A stretch of DNA of 64,000 nucleotides, taken from assembly GCF_900104925.1 (NCBI RefSeq), contig NZ_LT629735.1, forward strand, positions 3,021,001-3,085,000, given 5' to 3'. Shown one piece after another: positions 42,712-51,748 of the stretch (positions are counted from its first letter, which is position 1; each line of letters starts with the position of its first letter). Both the position numbers and the translations under genes were made by a program. The notes beneath the pieces were generated by a model that saw nothing but the letters and a program-made list of their open reading frames with translations, made no database searches and was not told the origin of the DNA. This stretch comes from Opitutus sp. GAS368. Its GTDB lineage: Bacteria; Verrucomicrobiota; Verrucomicrobiia; Opitutales; Opitutaceae.

Positions 42712-43334
42712 GGTTTTAATTGCTGCTGTCGTTTTTCCATCAGCCGCTTGAGAGTTTCGGAGGCGTCGGCCGCAACGACCGGAGAAGCGGAAGCGGGCTG
42801 GTCGGCGGGGCGGGACGCCTCGGGTGCGGGCGCCACGGCGACCACCGGCGTGGTGACGGTCCAGTCGCCGCCGGGCGGACGCTGCAGAGCCTGCCCGATG
42901 GCCAGCGTGAGCTTCTGCCCGTCGCGGGTCAGATCCACGCTGTCCTTGGCAATCCGTGTCACGGTGTATTGCGCGATCAGCTCCCCTTCATGCAGGGCCT
43001 TCTGGTAGGTCGGGCTGGAGCCGGCGAAGAAGGCGAAGAGGCCCTTCTCATAGTGCATGGTGCCGACCAGCGCGATGGTGTCGTTTTGCGGGCCGGGTGT
43101 GTCGGTTCCCGCGACGGTCCGGCCGACCCGGTTCGGGTTGAAGATATTCCGTTCCTCGATGATCCGGAAGGCGGCGAGACCGGTGACGGGCCCGGTGCTC
43201 GTGGCCCGGACCGCGGGGGCGGGAACGGGAGCAGGCGCGGCCACCGCCGGCTTGGCGGGGGCGTCGTCGGCCCGGCCGCCGGCCAAGACGGCGAGAATCG
43301 CGAGGAGCACGGTGATGTAGCGACGGGCGTTCAT
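42708..43334 (-). CDS. GspC/PilP-like inner-membrane or periplasmic linker protein
   Basis: 208 residues. An N-terminal hydrophobic stretch (YITVLLAILAVLAG), an Ala/Pro-rich linker, then a small beta domain: RNIFNPNRVGR, TIALVGTMHYEKGLFAFF and SVDLTRDGQKLTLAIGQ resemble the homology region of GspC and PilP, which binds the secretin N0 domain. The C-terminus ends in a short charged helix. Position between the GspM/PilO-like and secretin genes matches pilP. Four-base overlaps on both sides show coupling. Confidence 0.7.
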   Translation of the reverse strand: MNARRYITVLLAILAVLAGGRADDAPAKPAVAAPAPVPAPAVRATSTGPVTGLAAFRIIEERNIFNPNRVGRTVAGTDTPGPQNDTIALVGTMHYEKGLFAFFAGSSPTYQKALHEGELIAQYTVTRIAKDSVDLTRDGQKLTLAIGQALQRPPGGDWTVTTPVVAVAPAPEASRPADQPASASPVVAADASETLKRLMEKRQQQLKP

Positions 43335-43879
43335 TGGCGGCCCTCCGCGGGGCTCAGGCGCAGGCCGGTCACGACCAGGGTGAGCCCGAGTTTCTGCCCG
43401 TTGTCGTCGCGGGCGGTCAGGGCGACCGATTCGACGCGGAGCGCGAGCGGCGATCCTTCCAGTTCATGCAGGAAACGGGTCAGCGCCGGCAGCGTGCCGC
43501 TGGCGTCCACGCGGCACTCGAGCAGCGAATAGCGCGAGGTGGCGCCGCGTTTCCACAGCGGCTTGATCGAGCCGAGCTCGATGTTGCCGGTGCGGCCCCA
43601 GCGGTCGAAGGCCGTGATGAGATCCTGCTCGGCCTGCGCCGCGTCCTTCGGCAGGGCGCCGGCCTGCATTTCCGCCCAGGCCCGTTGCGTATGCGCGGCC
43701 CGGTCGATCACGGCGTGGCCGTTGGCGACGGTCTGACGGAGCTGCACGGTCTCGGTTGCATGGGTCTGCCACATCCGGCCGAGGGGCGTGAAGACGATGC
43801 GGTCCAGCGCCAGGAGGAGCAGACCGCCGGCGGCGACGAGCATCAGGAGGCGTTGGCGGTTGACGGGTTTTGCGCTCAT
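43331..43879 (-). CDS. GspM/PilO-like inner-membrane protein
   Basis: 182 residues with one N-terminal membrane helix (LLMLVAAGGLLLLALDRIVF), a coiled-coil stretch and a C-terminal ferredoxin-like domain (SRYSLLECRVDASGTLPALTRFLHELEGSPLALRVESVAL), which is the PilO/GspM pattern. It would pair with the GspL-like protein to form the assembly platform. Both ends overlap their neighbours by four bases. Confidence 0.75.
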   Translation of the reverse strand: MSAKPVNRQRLLMLVAAGGLLLLALDRIVFTPLGRMWQTHATETVQLRQTVANGHAVIDRAAHTQRAWAEMQAGALPKDAAQAEQDLITAFDRWGRTGNIELGSIKPLWKRGATSRYSLLECRVDASGTLPALTRFLHELEGSPLALRVESVALTARDDNGQKLGLTLVVTGLRLSPAEGRQ

Positions 43880-45258
43880 GGGCCGGTCGGGTTGCTCCAG
43901 TGGAAGGAGACGGTGAATTGCAGGGGGGCCTTGCCCCGGATCTGCTCGACCTTGAGGTCGCGGATTTCCCGGGTTTTCCGCAGCTGGTCGAGGGTGCGCA
44001 GCAGGGCGGGATTGTCCCGGGCCGTGCCGCTGATGCTGACGTCGGTCGCGCCGTGGACCTCGAACGACTTCGCGGTCACGCTGCCGTTGTCGGGGAAACT
44101 CTCGGTGACGCGCCGCAGGATGCTGAGGGTGTGGAAGGAGGTGTCATACCACGGGCGGTATTCGCGGATGAGCGACTGCACCGCCTCGAGCCCGGTCACC
44201 TGCTGCTGCATCGCACCCCATTCGGACTGGAGGGACCAGCGGCGGTATTCCTGCCAGCCGAACGCGCCGATCGCGAGCACCGCGGCGGCGGCCACCGCGA
44301 ATCCGGCGACGGCCAGCCGCTTCGAGTCGTAGCGCGCCAGCCAGGCGGTCCAGCGGCTCGGGCGCGGCGGCAGGAATTCGAGGGCGGGGGCACCGGCCTC
44401 CAGCCAGCGCTGCGCCATGTGATCCGCCATCAGGCCGCCGAGCGGCTGGTCGCCGGCGCCGGGCTGCCCCGCGGCCAGGCCGGCCGCGCGGGCCCAGGCG
44501 GCCACGCGGTCGGCCAACGGGCGCTGGCCCGCCGTGCCGCCGCTGAATTCCAGGCGTTTCACGCCGGCGCGCAACGCGGCCGGGACCTGCTCCCAAGTGA
44601 TGCGCAGCTCGCGGATCAAGCCCGCGGCGGCCGCGTCGCCCGGCGCAACTTCGCAGGTACGGAGCGCGGCGATGCCGCCGCCCGCGGCCACCAGCAGCGT
44701 CGCCTGGCCCGGCTCGAGGGCGACGGTGATGCGGCCCTCGCCGGGCGGCACCACGTCGGGCAGCGCCGCCAGCCCCGGCGTGAAGCTCACGGGCTTGAGT
44801 CCGGCCGCGAGGAGCACGGCGGTCAGCCGGTCGATCGGCTCCGTGCGCACGGCGATCAGGGTGGCGTAGGTCACGCCGCCGGCGTGGCACAGCGAGTGGA
44901 CGAGCCGCACCTGCGAAGGATCGCAGGGCAGGCCCTTCTCGGCCTCGAGCTGCAGATAACTGGCGAGGTCCTCGGGCGAAAGGGCGGGGAGCTGCGTCTG
45001 CCGGCTGATGATCCAGGGCGCGGGGATCGCGACCACGCAGTGCCGCTCGCGCAGGCCGGCGGCGGCCAGGTGCTGCTTGATTTCCCGGCCGGCCTCCTCG
45101 ACCGGCGCCGACCAGGGATCGAGCGACAGGGCGGCCGTGAAGGACCGGGCGGGCGCGACGGCGCCCTTGGCCCGCGTCACCTGCGCAGCGCTCAGGCGGC
45201 CGCCGGTGAGGTCAAGGCCGAGCACGGAGTTCAGGCGCTGGGAAGTGAGCCATTTCAT
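43876..45258 (-). CDS. gspL: GspL-like protein (PilM-type actin fold joined to PilN-like domain)
   Basis: 460 residues. The first ~290 are an actin-like cytoplasmic domain (VLGLDLTGGRLSAAQV, CVVAIPAPWIISRQTQLPAL, LASYLQLEAEKGLPCDP), then one membrane helix (AVAGFAVAAAAVLAIGAFGW) and a periplasmic PilN-like domain (ILRRVTESFPDNGSVTAKSFEVHG). This is the GspL architecture, equal to PilM plus PilN. It recruits the GspE ATPase to the membrane. The ATG at 45258 overlaps the gspK stop. Confidence 0.85.
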   Translation of the reverse strand: MKWLTSQRLNSVLGLDLTGGRLSAAQVTRAKGAVAPARSFTAALSLDPWSAPVEEAGREIKQHLAAAGLRERHCVVAIPAPWIISRQTQLPALSPEDLASYLQLEAEKGLPCDPSQVRLVHSLCHAGGVTYATLIAVRTEPIDRLTAVLLAAGLKPVSFTPGLAALPDVVPPGEGRITVALEPGQATLLVAAGGGIAALRTCEVAPGDAAAAGLIRELRITWEQVPAALRAGVKRLEFSGGTAGQRPLADRVAAWARAAGLAAGQPGAGDQPLGGLMADHMAQRWLEAGAPALEFLPPRPSRWTAWLARYDSKRLAVAGFAVAAAAVLAIGAFGWQEYRRWSLQSEWGAMQQQVTGLEAVQSLIREYRPWYDTSFHTLSILRRVTESFPDNGSVTAKSFEVHGATDVSISGTARDNPALLRTLDQLRKTREIRDLKVEQIRGKAPLQFTVSFHWSNPTGP

Positions 45259-46613
45259 GAGTTGGTGCCCGAAGGCTGGGTGGCGGAGTAGGTCTGCCGG
45301 ACGCTGGCGCCGAGGGCCCAGCCGGCGGAGCTGAGGTCCTGCCGGTTGACGATGCGCGGGGTGCCGCGGCTGAGGTCGAACACGACGCGCTCGCGGCAAT
45401 AGCCGCGCCCGTTGCCGCCCACGGCGGCGACATCGGCGGAAAACTGGTAGGACTGGTCGGTGATGTAGGGTCCGGCGCGGCGGAAGGCGGGGTCGCCGAT
45501 GACCCCGCTGAGCCAGACGAAGGTGGTGAGCGTCTCCGGATGGGCCGTGCGGTAGGCCACAATCTGGGCGGCGGTGGCGGCGTCGATGCCGGGGATGCAG
45601 GCGAGCACCGTGGCGCTGGCGGTGTTGACGTTGACGAGGCCGGGCGAGGAGGCGCCGGCGGTGGCGGTCAGGTCCGTGTGAATCTTGGCGAACTCGGCGT
45701 CGCTCATGTCGCTGGCGATGAAAAACGCCGCCACACTGTCAAAATTGCTGTTGCCGATGCGATTCAGGATGGCGGTGGAGCGGTCGGCGCTGAGCCGGCG
45801 CTGCAGGAGCGGCCCGAGTTGGGTGCGCGTCTGCGGCGTGGCGATGTTGACGCGGCGCGTGCCGTCGGGGCGCGTGTTGGGCTGGGCGCTGTAGACGGTG
45901 ACATACTCGAGCAGGCCGGGTTGCAGCTGACCGTCTTGGTTGTCGTGCGGCGGCGACTGGTCCCCGTCGTCCTCGTTCGCGTCGAGCGCGCCGTTGCGGT
46001 TGGTGTCCTCGCCGAACAGGAGGTCGAGCGTGGCGCCGTAGACCAGGCGGAGCTCGTCCACGGTTTCGAAGGGCGCGCCCTTGTTGAGGCGGGGCGGCGT
46101 GAGGCTCGCGTAGGTGTTGCCGGAGGTGTCGGCGGTGCCGGCCGGGCTGCGCCAGGTGACGATGGCCGCGGCCAGGTCGGGCGTCATGTTGGGCAGCTTT
46201 TCCAGCATGGCGCGGGTCGCGGTATTGAGGTTCAGCTTCGAGGCTTCGTCCACGAGGCCGAAAACGGGCTCGGTGGAGGGCGCGAGGTTGGGGTCGCGGC
46301 CGATGAACCAGAAGTGCGCGTCGCCCACGGCGAGGTTCTCGGCCTGATAGGGGAAGCCCGCGGTGGCGGAAGTCGCGGGGGGCACCGTGCCGTCGCTCAT
46401 GTAGGTGGTCAGGACGTGGGCGGCGTAGCGCTCCGCGCCGGCGACGGCCTGTCGCGCGGCGATTTCCATGGCGCGGTTGTCCGCGGCCCGGAGCTCGGAG
46501 CTCATGGAGTTGGCGAAGTAGAGCGTGAGCGCCACGAGGCCGAGGCAGATCCAGAGCACGATGATCAGGATCGAACCGTGCGGATGCCGGGAGGATGACG
46601 GGTGCGACCTCAT
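45255..46613 (-). CDS. gspK: Type II secretion minor pseudopilin GspK
   Basis: 452 residues. Prepilin-type N-terminus with Gly before SILIIVLWICLGLVAL and no Glu at +5, as known for GspK. SKLNLNTATRAMLEKLPNMTPDLAAAIVTWR and GLVNVNTASATVLACIPGI are two helix-hairpin-helix repeats typical of the family. DTNRNGALDANEDDGD (about residues 203-218) looks like an EF-hand/dockerin calcium loop in the inserted domain. GspK caps the pseudopilus tip with GspI and GspJ. Confidence 0.9.
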   Translation of the reverse strand: MRSHPSSSRHPHGSILIIVLWICLGLVALTLYFANSMSSELRAADNRAMEIAARQAVAGAERYAAHVLTTYMSDGTVPPATSATAGFPYQAENLAVGDAHFWFIGRDPNLAPSTEPVFGLVDEASKLNLNTATRAMLEKLPNMTPDLAAAIVTWRSPAGTADTSGNTYASLTPPRLNKGAPFETVDELRLVYGATLDLLFGEDTNRNGALDANEDDGDQSPPHDNQDGQLQPGLLEYVTVYSAQPNTRPDGTRRVNIATPQTRTQLGPLLQRRLSADRSTAILNRIGNSNFDSVAAFFIASDMSDAEFAKIHTDLTATAGASSPGLVNVNTASATVLACIPGIDAATAAQIVAYRTAHPETLTTFVWLSGVIGDPAFRRAGPYITDQSYQFSADVAAVGGNGRGYCRERVVFDLSRGTPRIVNRQDLSSAGWALGASVRQTYSATQPSGTNS

Positions 46614-47323
46614 GTGCCGGTTTCTCCGGAAGCGGCGGCGGCCTGACTGGCGTTGGTGGTCACGAGGACCGGCACCAAAAGCTCGATGGGGGCGGGCGCG
46701 GGTTGCTGCGGATCCGCGCGGGCCAGGGTGACCTGAAACCGGATCGCGGTGGGCATCGTGGAGGTGACCGTCGAATCCCAGCTGTCGGTCCAGGCGGTGC
46801 CGTCGTAGTAATCCATCGTGACGTCCGCCACCCCGGTGAGGAGCGTCTGCACGTCCGTGGTCGCCGTCTGGACGGGCAGGAGGTTGCGCGTCACGACGCG
46901 CAGCAGGTTCCGGCGGTTGGTGCCGTCGTTGGCCGGGGCGAGGTAGTATTCCACCATCTGAACCTCGGAAAACGGATTCCAGCCGTCGATCGTGCCGGAG
47001 TTGGTGAAGAGGCTGGCGCCCACCTGGTCCCCGTAGGTGCCGCCCGACAGCGAGCTGGCCAGCGTGGTCTGGAGCGGACCCGCGAGGCCGTTGCCCGGCA
47101 GCATCACGCCGCCGAGGTCGCGCCGGACGATGCCGAGTGCGCGGTCCAGTTCCAGGCCCGACGCGATGCTAGCCTCGGTCGTGTTGCTGAGGCGCAGCGC
47201 GCCGAAGAACGTGCCGTTGATGACCAGCAGCACGATCGCGCCCACCAGCGTGGCGAGCAGGATCTCGATCAGCGTGAAGCCGGCGGCGGGGGAGCGCGGC
47301 GACGAGGAACGGCGGAAGGTCAT
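46610..47323 (-). CDS. gspJ: Type II secretion minor pseudopilin GspJ
   Basis: 237 residues. AAGFTLIEILLATLVGAIVLLVI is a standard prepilin peptidase site (G|F, Glu at +5) plus the hydrophobic helix. The length, the LDRALGIVRRDLGGVMLPG block and the position between gspI and gspK indicate GspJ. The C-terminal ~20 residues are Ala-rich. Overlaps of four bases with both neighbours. Confidence 0.85.
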   Translation of the reverse strand: MTFRRSSSPRSPAAGFTLIEILLATLVGAIVLLVINGTFFGALRLSNTTEASIASGLELDRALGIVRRDLGGVMLPGNGLAGPLQTTLASSLSGGTYGDQVGASLFTNSGTIDGWNPFSEVQMVEYYLAPANDGTNRRNLLRVVTRNLLPVQTATTDVQTLLTGVADVTMDYYDGTAWTDSWDSTVTSTMPTAIRFQVTLARADPQQPAPAPIELLVPVLVTTNASQAAAASGETGT

Positions 47324-47751
47324 GGGCTGGCGGTGCCGGTGGCGAGCGCGGCCGCCGGGTCGAAGAGGGTGCTGAGGCTCACCGAGTAATCATTGCCCTG
47401 CACCGTGAAGGTGACCTGCACGGTGACCTGGGTCATGGCATCCGACGGCCACGTCACCGACTGCATGGTCCACGCATAGGTCGTGTCGCCCTCGGTGATG
47501 CTGCCGCCGGTCGCGCCCTGATTCCACCCGCCGGTGATCGCGAGGTCGTTGAGCACGCGCTCGCCGACGCGCATCGCGGCGGCCTTGCGCTGGCCCAGGA
47601 CACCGGCGCGGCTGGCGACGCTCATGCCGTGCAGGGCGACCGGGACGACGATCGCCATGAAGAGCAGCGCCGCCAGCACCTCGGCCAGCGTGAATCCACC
47701 TCCGCCGGGCCTACGGCGGACAGGCGCACGGCTATGGCTGGGTGGGCGCAT
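47320..47751 (-). CDS. gspI: Type II secretion minor pseudopilin GspI
   Basis: 143 residues from the ATG at 47751. PGGGGFTLAEVLAALLFMAIVVPVAL contains the cleavage site (G|FTLAE) and helix. The following ASRAGVLGQRKAAAMRVGERVLNDLA matches GspI. The start lies 20 bp inside the end of gspH, a longer overlap than elsewhere in the operon. Confidence 0.85.
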   Translation of the reverse strand: MRPPSHSRAPVRRRPGGGGFTLAEVLAALLFMAIVVPVALHGMSVASRAGVLGQRKAAAMRVGERVLNDLAITGGWNQGATGGSITEGDTTYAWTMQSVTWPSDAMTQVTVQVTFTVQGNDYSVSLSTLFDPAAALATGTASP

Positions 47752-48289
47752 AAGGCAGGATTTCGTAAGCGAGCCGGTTGGCGGCGGGCGCGATTTGCAG
47801 CGCGGTCTCCGTCCCCTGGCGCAGGACAAAACGCGGCACGCTGGCGTAGTCGAAATAACCGTCGGGCGTGAAGCGGATCACGGGCCGGCCCTCCGGCAGG
47901 CCGAGGAGCTCGTCGCCCAGTTCCGAGACGGGCGGCGCGTCGCCGGTGGGCACCTCGAGGGTGAGGCTGGATTCGAGCGAGAAGGTCGAGGCGCGGTCGT
48001 CGTGTGCGGTGAAGCCGGGCTGGATGTTCTGGCCGTAGGTGCCGGTGGCGGGATCGAGCCACAGGACGACGGGCACGCCCTCGGCCACCGCGCGGCTTTG
48101 CGCGTAGTGGGTCAGGGCGAGCAGGCGGCGGCCTTCCTCATTGAGCGCGCGGCCGCGGAAAAACGAGATCATCCGCGGCGCGGCCAGGGCGGTGACGATC
48201 GCCAGGAGGGCCAGCACCAGCAGGAGCTCGATGAGGGTGAACGCACCCTCGCCGGGTCGGCGGGGGTTATTTTGCCGTGTAGCTGGCAT
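47732..48289 (-). CDS. gspH: Type II secretion minor pseudopilin GspH
   Basis: 185 residues. GEGAFTLIELLLVLALLAIVTALAAP is a prepilin leader and helix, but the residue before the cleaved Phe is Ala where Gly is almost invariant. RRLLALTHYAQSRAVAEGVPVVLWLD is the GspH/FimT block. It bridges the major pseudopilin and the tip complex. It follows gspG with a 23-bp overlap. Confidence 0.87.
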   Translation of the reverse strand: MPATRQNNPRRPGEGAFTLIELLLVLALLAIVTALAAPRMISFFRGRALNEEGRRLLALTHYAQSRAVAEGVPVVLWLDPATGTYGQNIQPGFTAHDDRASTFSLESSLTLEVPTGDAPPVSELGDELLGLPEGRPVIRFTPDGYFDYASVPRFVLRQGTETALQIAPAANRLAYEILPYAPTQP

Positions 48290-48731
48290 TGACGATGTCG
48301 TCGGCCGTGCCGACCTGGCCGTCGGGGCCGGCGGAGCGGATGTCGTAACCGTTGGGGTTCACCTTGCCGGGATACTCATAGATGTAGGGATGGCCCCACG
48401 GGTCGACGGGGATGTCGCTCTTCAGGTAGGGCCCGCGCCAGTTGGTGACGTCAGAGGGCCGCACGACGAGCTGCGTGAGGCCGTCCTGGCCGCGCGGGTA
48501 GCTGCCGGTGTCGACCTCGAAGGAGTCCAGCGCGGTGCCGAAGGCGGCGATCTGGGTCTGCGCCGCGGTGACGCGGGCCTCCTCGGTGCGGCCGCTGAAC
48601 TTGGGCAGCACGAGGGCGGCGAGGATGCCGAGGATGACGAGGACCGTCAGGAGCTCGACGAGGGTGAAGCCGCGGGAGGAGCGCAGCCGGGCGCGGCGGG
48701 AGGCGGGGGCGAGGTTCATGGGAGAAATCAT
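48267..48731 (-). CDS. gspG: Type II secretion major pseudopilin GspG
   Basis: 154 residues. SSRGFTLVELLTVLVILGILAALVLPKF is the leader site and helix. The C-terminal LDSFEVDTGSYPRGQDGL, NWRGPYLKSDIPVDPWGHPY and YDIRSAGPDGQVGTADDIVN are the conserved GspG blocks, the last being the calcium-binding loop. An ATG at 48731 overlaps the gspF stop and has AGGA 11 bases upstream; a second ATG at 48719 is possible. Confidence 0.95.
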   Translation of the reverse strand: MISPMNLAPASRRARLRSSRGFTLVELLTVLVILGILAALVLPKFSGRTEEARVTAAQTQIAAFGTALDSFEVDTGSYPRGQDGLTQLVVRPSDVTNWRGPYLKSDIPVDPWGHPYIYEYPGKVNPNGYDIRSAGPDGQVGTADDIVNASYTAK

Positions 48732-50002
48732 TTGATGTGATCCTGCAGGGAGAAAATGGGATAGACCATGCCGATGAAGATCGTGCCGATGAAGGCCGCG
48801 ATCAGGAACAGCATCAGCGGCTCGAGGAAGGCGACGACGGTCTTGAGCTGCCGGTCGAGGTCGGACTCGGTGACCGTGGCGAGGCGCAGCAGCTCCTGGT
48901 CGAGGCGCCCGCTCTCCTCGGCGACGGTGATCATCTCGATGACCGCGCCGGGGAACAGCACGCGGTTCGGCGCGAGGCTCCGGCCGAGCGGCTTGCCCTC
49001 CTTGACGCGGTCGATCGACGTGGAGACGGCGTCGACGAGGATCTGGTTGCCGATGGAGCGGCGGGCGACATTGAGGGCATTGATCACCGGGACGCCGGCG
49101 CCGAGCAGCGTGCCGAGCATGCGGCAGAAGCGGGCCATGGCGAATTTCGCGAGCAGCGGGCCGATCCGGGGCACGCGGAGGACGAAGCCCTCCCACGCCC
49201 GGCGGCCGGCCGGCGAGGTGAACCAGGTGCGCAGGGAAAAGATGACAACGGCCGCCGCCGCGCCGAGGAACAGCCCGTAGCTGCGGACCGCGTCGCTCGC
49301 GGCGATGATCATCTGCGTGAGCAGCGGCAGGGTGGCGTTGAAGCCCTTGAAGATGAGCTGGAATCGCGGGATGAAGAAGACCAGCAGGAAGACGAGCACC
49401 CCGAGCGAGAGCACCAGCAGGATGGCCGGGTAGAGCAGGGCGGTCAGCACCTTGCCCTTGAGGTCCTTTTCCCGCGCCTGGAAATCGGCGATCTGCGCGA
49501 GCACCACGTCGAGGAAGCCGCCGGTCTCGCCCGCCTCGACCATGGCCACGTAGACCTTGGGGAAAATCTGCGGCGAGCGCGCCATCGCGGCGGACAGCGG
49601 CAGGCCGTCGACCACCAGGTCGTGGATCTCCTTCCACTTGGCCTTCGCCGCCGGCTCGGTGGCCTCGCGGTGGAGGATCACCAGCGCGCGGCTGAAAGGC
49701 ACGCCGGCCGCGAGCAGGCTGGAGAGAAGGCGAGTGAAATTTTCCAGCGTGCGGGCCGAGATGCGGCCGGAGCTTCCCGCCGAGGACAGCCGCCAGAACG
49801 GAACCGTGGTCGCAGCCGTCGCGGGCGTGCCGTTGGCGGCGGGAGCGTGCGCGCCGTTGCCGTTGGCGGTTTCCGTCAGGCGGATGGGCCGGAAGCCGAG
49901 CCCCTCGACCTGCCGCATCGCCTCGGCGCGGTTGCTGGCGTCGAGAAGTCCCTCGGTCAGGACCCCGTCGGGCTGCAGGGCTTTGTAGGAGAACCGGGAC
50001 AT
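48728..50002 (-). CDS. gspF: Type II secretion inner-membrane platform protein GspF
   Basis: 424 residues. Two GspF domains: the first has LENFTRLLSSLLAAGVPFSRAL and EAGETGGFLDVVLAQIADF; the second has FCRMLGTLLGAGVPVINALN and AEESGRLDQELLRLATVTE. Three membrane helices, the last near the C-terminus (PLMLFLIAAFIGTIFIGMVYP). The ATG at MSRFSYKALQPDG is the family start. It holds the ATPase and moves pseudopilins out of the membrane. Confidence 0.95.
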   Translation of the reverse strand: MSRFSYKALQPDGVLTEGLLDASNRAEAMRQVEGLGFRPIRLTETANGNGAHAPAANGTPATAATTVPFWRLSSAGSSGRISARTLENFTRLLSSLLAAGVPFSRALVILHREATEPAAKAKWKEIHDLVVDGLPLSAAMARSPQIFPKVYVAMVEAGETGGFLDVVLAQIADFQAREKDLKGKVLTALLYPAILLVLSLGVLVFLLVFFIPRFQLIFKGFNATLPLLTQMIIAASDAVRSYGLFLGAAAAVVIFSLRTWFTSPAGRRAWEGFVLRVPRIGPLLAKFAMARFCRMLGTLLGAGVPVINALNVARRSIGNQILVDAVSTSIDRVKEGKPLGRSLAPNRVLFPGAVIEMITVAEESGRLDQELLRLATVTESDLDRQLKTVVAFLEPLMLFLIAAFIGTIFIGMVYPIFSLQDHIK

Positions 50003-50013
50003 GGGCGGGAGCC

Positions 50014-51729
50014 TCAGGTGGTGGCGCCGGGCTTCGGGCCGGGCGCGGGCGTCTCGGGCATGGTCGTGGCGCCGAGGACCTCCTCGATGGTGGTGACGCC
50101 CTCCCGCACCAGGCGGGCGCCGTCCTCGCCGAGCGTCGTCATGCCGGCGCGGGCGGCGGCGGCGCGGATGAGGTCGGTCGAGGCCTGCTGCAGGATCAGC
50201 TGGCGGATTTCCGAGTCGATATCCATCCACTCGAAGATGGCGCGGCGGCCGTGATAGCCGGTCTGGCGGCAGGCGGGGCAGCCGACCGCGTGGTAGAGGA
50301 CCGTCTCCTGCGGGAGGGCGAGCCGGGTCCGGAAGGCGCGCGTCTCGGGTCGCGTGTCGGCCGTCTTGCACTGGGGGCACAGCAGGCGCACCAGGCGCTG
50401 GGCGAGGACCGCCTCGAGCGAGGAGGCCACCAGGTAGGGCTCGATGCCCATGTCCACCAGGCGCGTGACGGCGCCGGCCGCATCGTTGGTGTGCAGCGTC
50501 GAGAAAACCAGGTGGCCGGTGAGCGAGGCCTGCACCGCGATCTGCGCCGTCTCCTGGTCGCGGATTTCGCCGATGAGGATGACGTCGGGGTCGTGGCGCA
50601 GGATCGAGCGCAGGCCGCGGGCGAAGGTCAGGCCGGATTTTTCCGACACCTGGATCTGGTTGACGCCCTTGAGCTGGTATTCGATCGGGTCCTCGATGGT
50701 GATGATCTTGCGCTCGGAATCGTTGATCTCGTGCAGCGCGGTGTAGAGGGTCGAGGTCTTGCCGCTGCCGGTCGGGCCGGTGACGAGCACGATGCCGTGC
50801 GGCAGCTGGAGCACGCGGCGGAGGCAGGCGAACTCGCGGGCGTTCATGCCCAGCTCCTTCGCCCCGAGCAGGGTCTGGTTCTGGCGGAGGAGGCGCATCA
50901 CCACCGCCTCGCCGTGGAGCATCGGGATCACGGAGACGCGGATGTCCACCTCGGCGCCGTCGATGCGGACCTTGATGCGGCCGTCCTGCGGCAGGCGCTT
51001 CTCGGCGATGTTGAGGTGGCTGAGAATCTTCACGCGGGCGCCGATCGCCGGCTGGAAGCGCTTCACCTGCGCCGGCACGGGAATCTCCTGGAGCACGCCG
51101 TCGATGCGGTAGCGGATGCGCAGTTCGTCCTCGAAGGGCTCGAGGTGGATGTCCGAGGCGCGCAGGTCGATCGCGTCCTTCAGGACCTGGTTGACGAAGC
51201 GGATGATCGACGCGTCCTCGGCCGCCTCGTCGAGGTTCGTGTCGTCGGTACCGCCGCTGTCGTCCACGACCTGCAGGCCGCTGGCCTCGTCGAGGGTGTC
51301 GATGGTGTCGGCGCCGACGCCGAGGCGTTCCTTCAGTTCACGGCGGATGGTCGCGGCCGGGGCCAGCACCGGGCGCAAGCGCAGCCCCGTGAGATTCTTC
51401 AGGCCGTCGAGGCCGTGCGTGTCGAAGAGGCGGCTCGTGGCGATCTCGATCCGGCCGGCCGTGCGCCGCAGCGGCAGGAGTTCATCGCGCAACAACAACC
51501 GCGCGGGGAAAAGGGCGAGCACCTGCTTGTCCGGCTCGAGTTCGTCGAGGGCCGTGTAGTCCAGGCCGTATTCCTGCGCCAGCCAGCGCAGCGTGTCCTC
51601 CTCCGTCAGGCTGGCCGCGGCGGGCTGCCGGGCGAGAAAGGCGCGGGCGTCGGTCGGCGTGAGCTGCCGGTCCGCAATCATCCGGGTCAGCAAGGGCGGC
51701 AGGATCCCGTCGTCGAGAGCGGTGGACAT
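50014..51729 (-). CDS. gspE: Type II secretion ATPase GspE
   Basis: 571 residues. N-terminal GspE N-domain (about 1-150), then the ATPase core: LVTGPTGSGKTSTLYTAL is Walker A, IITIEDPIEYQLKGVNQIQV the Asp box, LRHDPDVILIGEIRDQETA Walker B and STLHTNDAAGAVTRL the His box. The zinc-binding CM domain shows CPQC and CPAC near residues 455-500. It powers pseudopilus assembly from the cytoplasm, in contact with GspL and GspF. Confidence 0.96.
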   Translation of the reverse strand: MSTALDDGILPPLLTRMIADRQLTPTDARAFLARQPAAASLTEEDTLRWLAQEYGLDYTALDELEPDKQVLALFPARLLLRDELLPLRRTAGRIEIATSRLFDTHGLDGLKNLTGLRLRPVLAPAATIRRELKERLGVGADTIDTLDEASGLQVVDDSGGTDDTNLDEAAEDASIIRFVNQVLKDAIDLRASDIHLEPFEDELRIRYRIDGVLQEIPVPAQVKRFQPAIGARVKILSHLNIAEKRLPQDGRIKVRIDGAEVDIRVSVIPMLHGEAVVMRLLRQNQTLLGAKELGMNAREFACLRRVLQLPHGIVLVTGPTGSGKTSTLYTALHEINDSERKIITIEDPIEYQLKGVNQIQVSEKSGLTFARGLRSILRHDPDVILIGEIRDQETAQIAVQASLTGHLVFSTLHTNDAAGAVTRLVDMGIEPYLVASSLEAVLAQRLVRLLCPQCKTADTRPETRAFRTRLALPQETVLYHAVGCPACRQTGYHGRRAIFEWMDIDSEIRQLILQQASTDLIRAAAARAGMTTLGEDGARLVREGVTTIEEVLGATTMPETPAPGPKPGATT

Positions 51730-51748
51730 GGGCGGAATCGGCGGGCGC

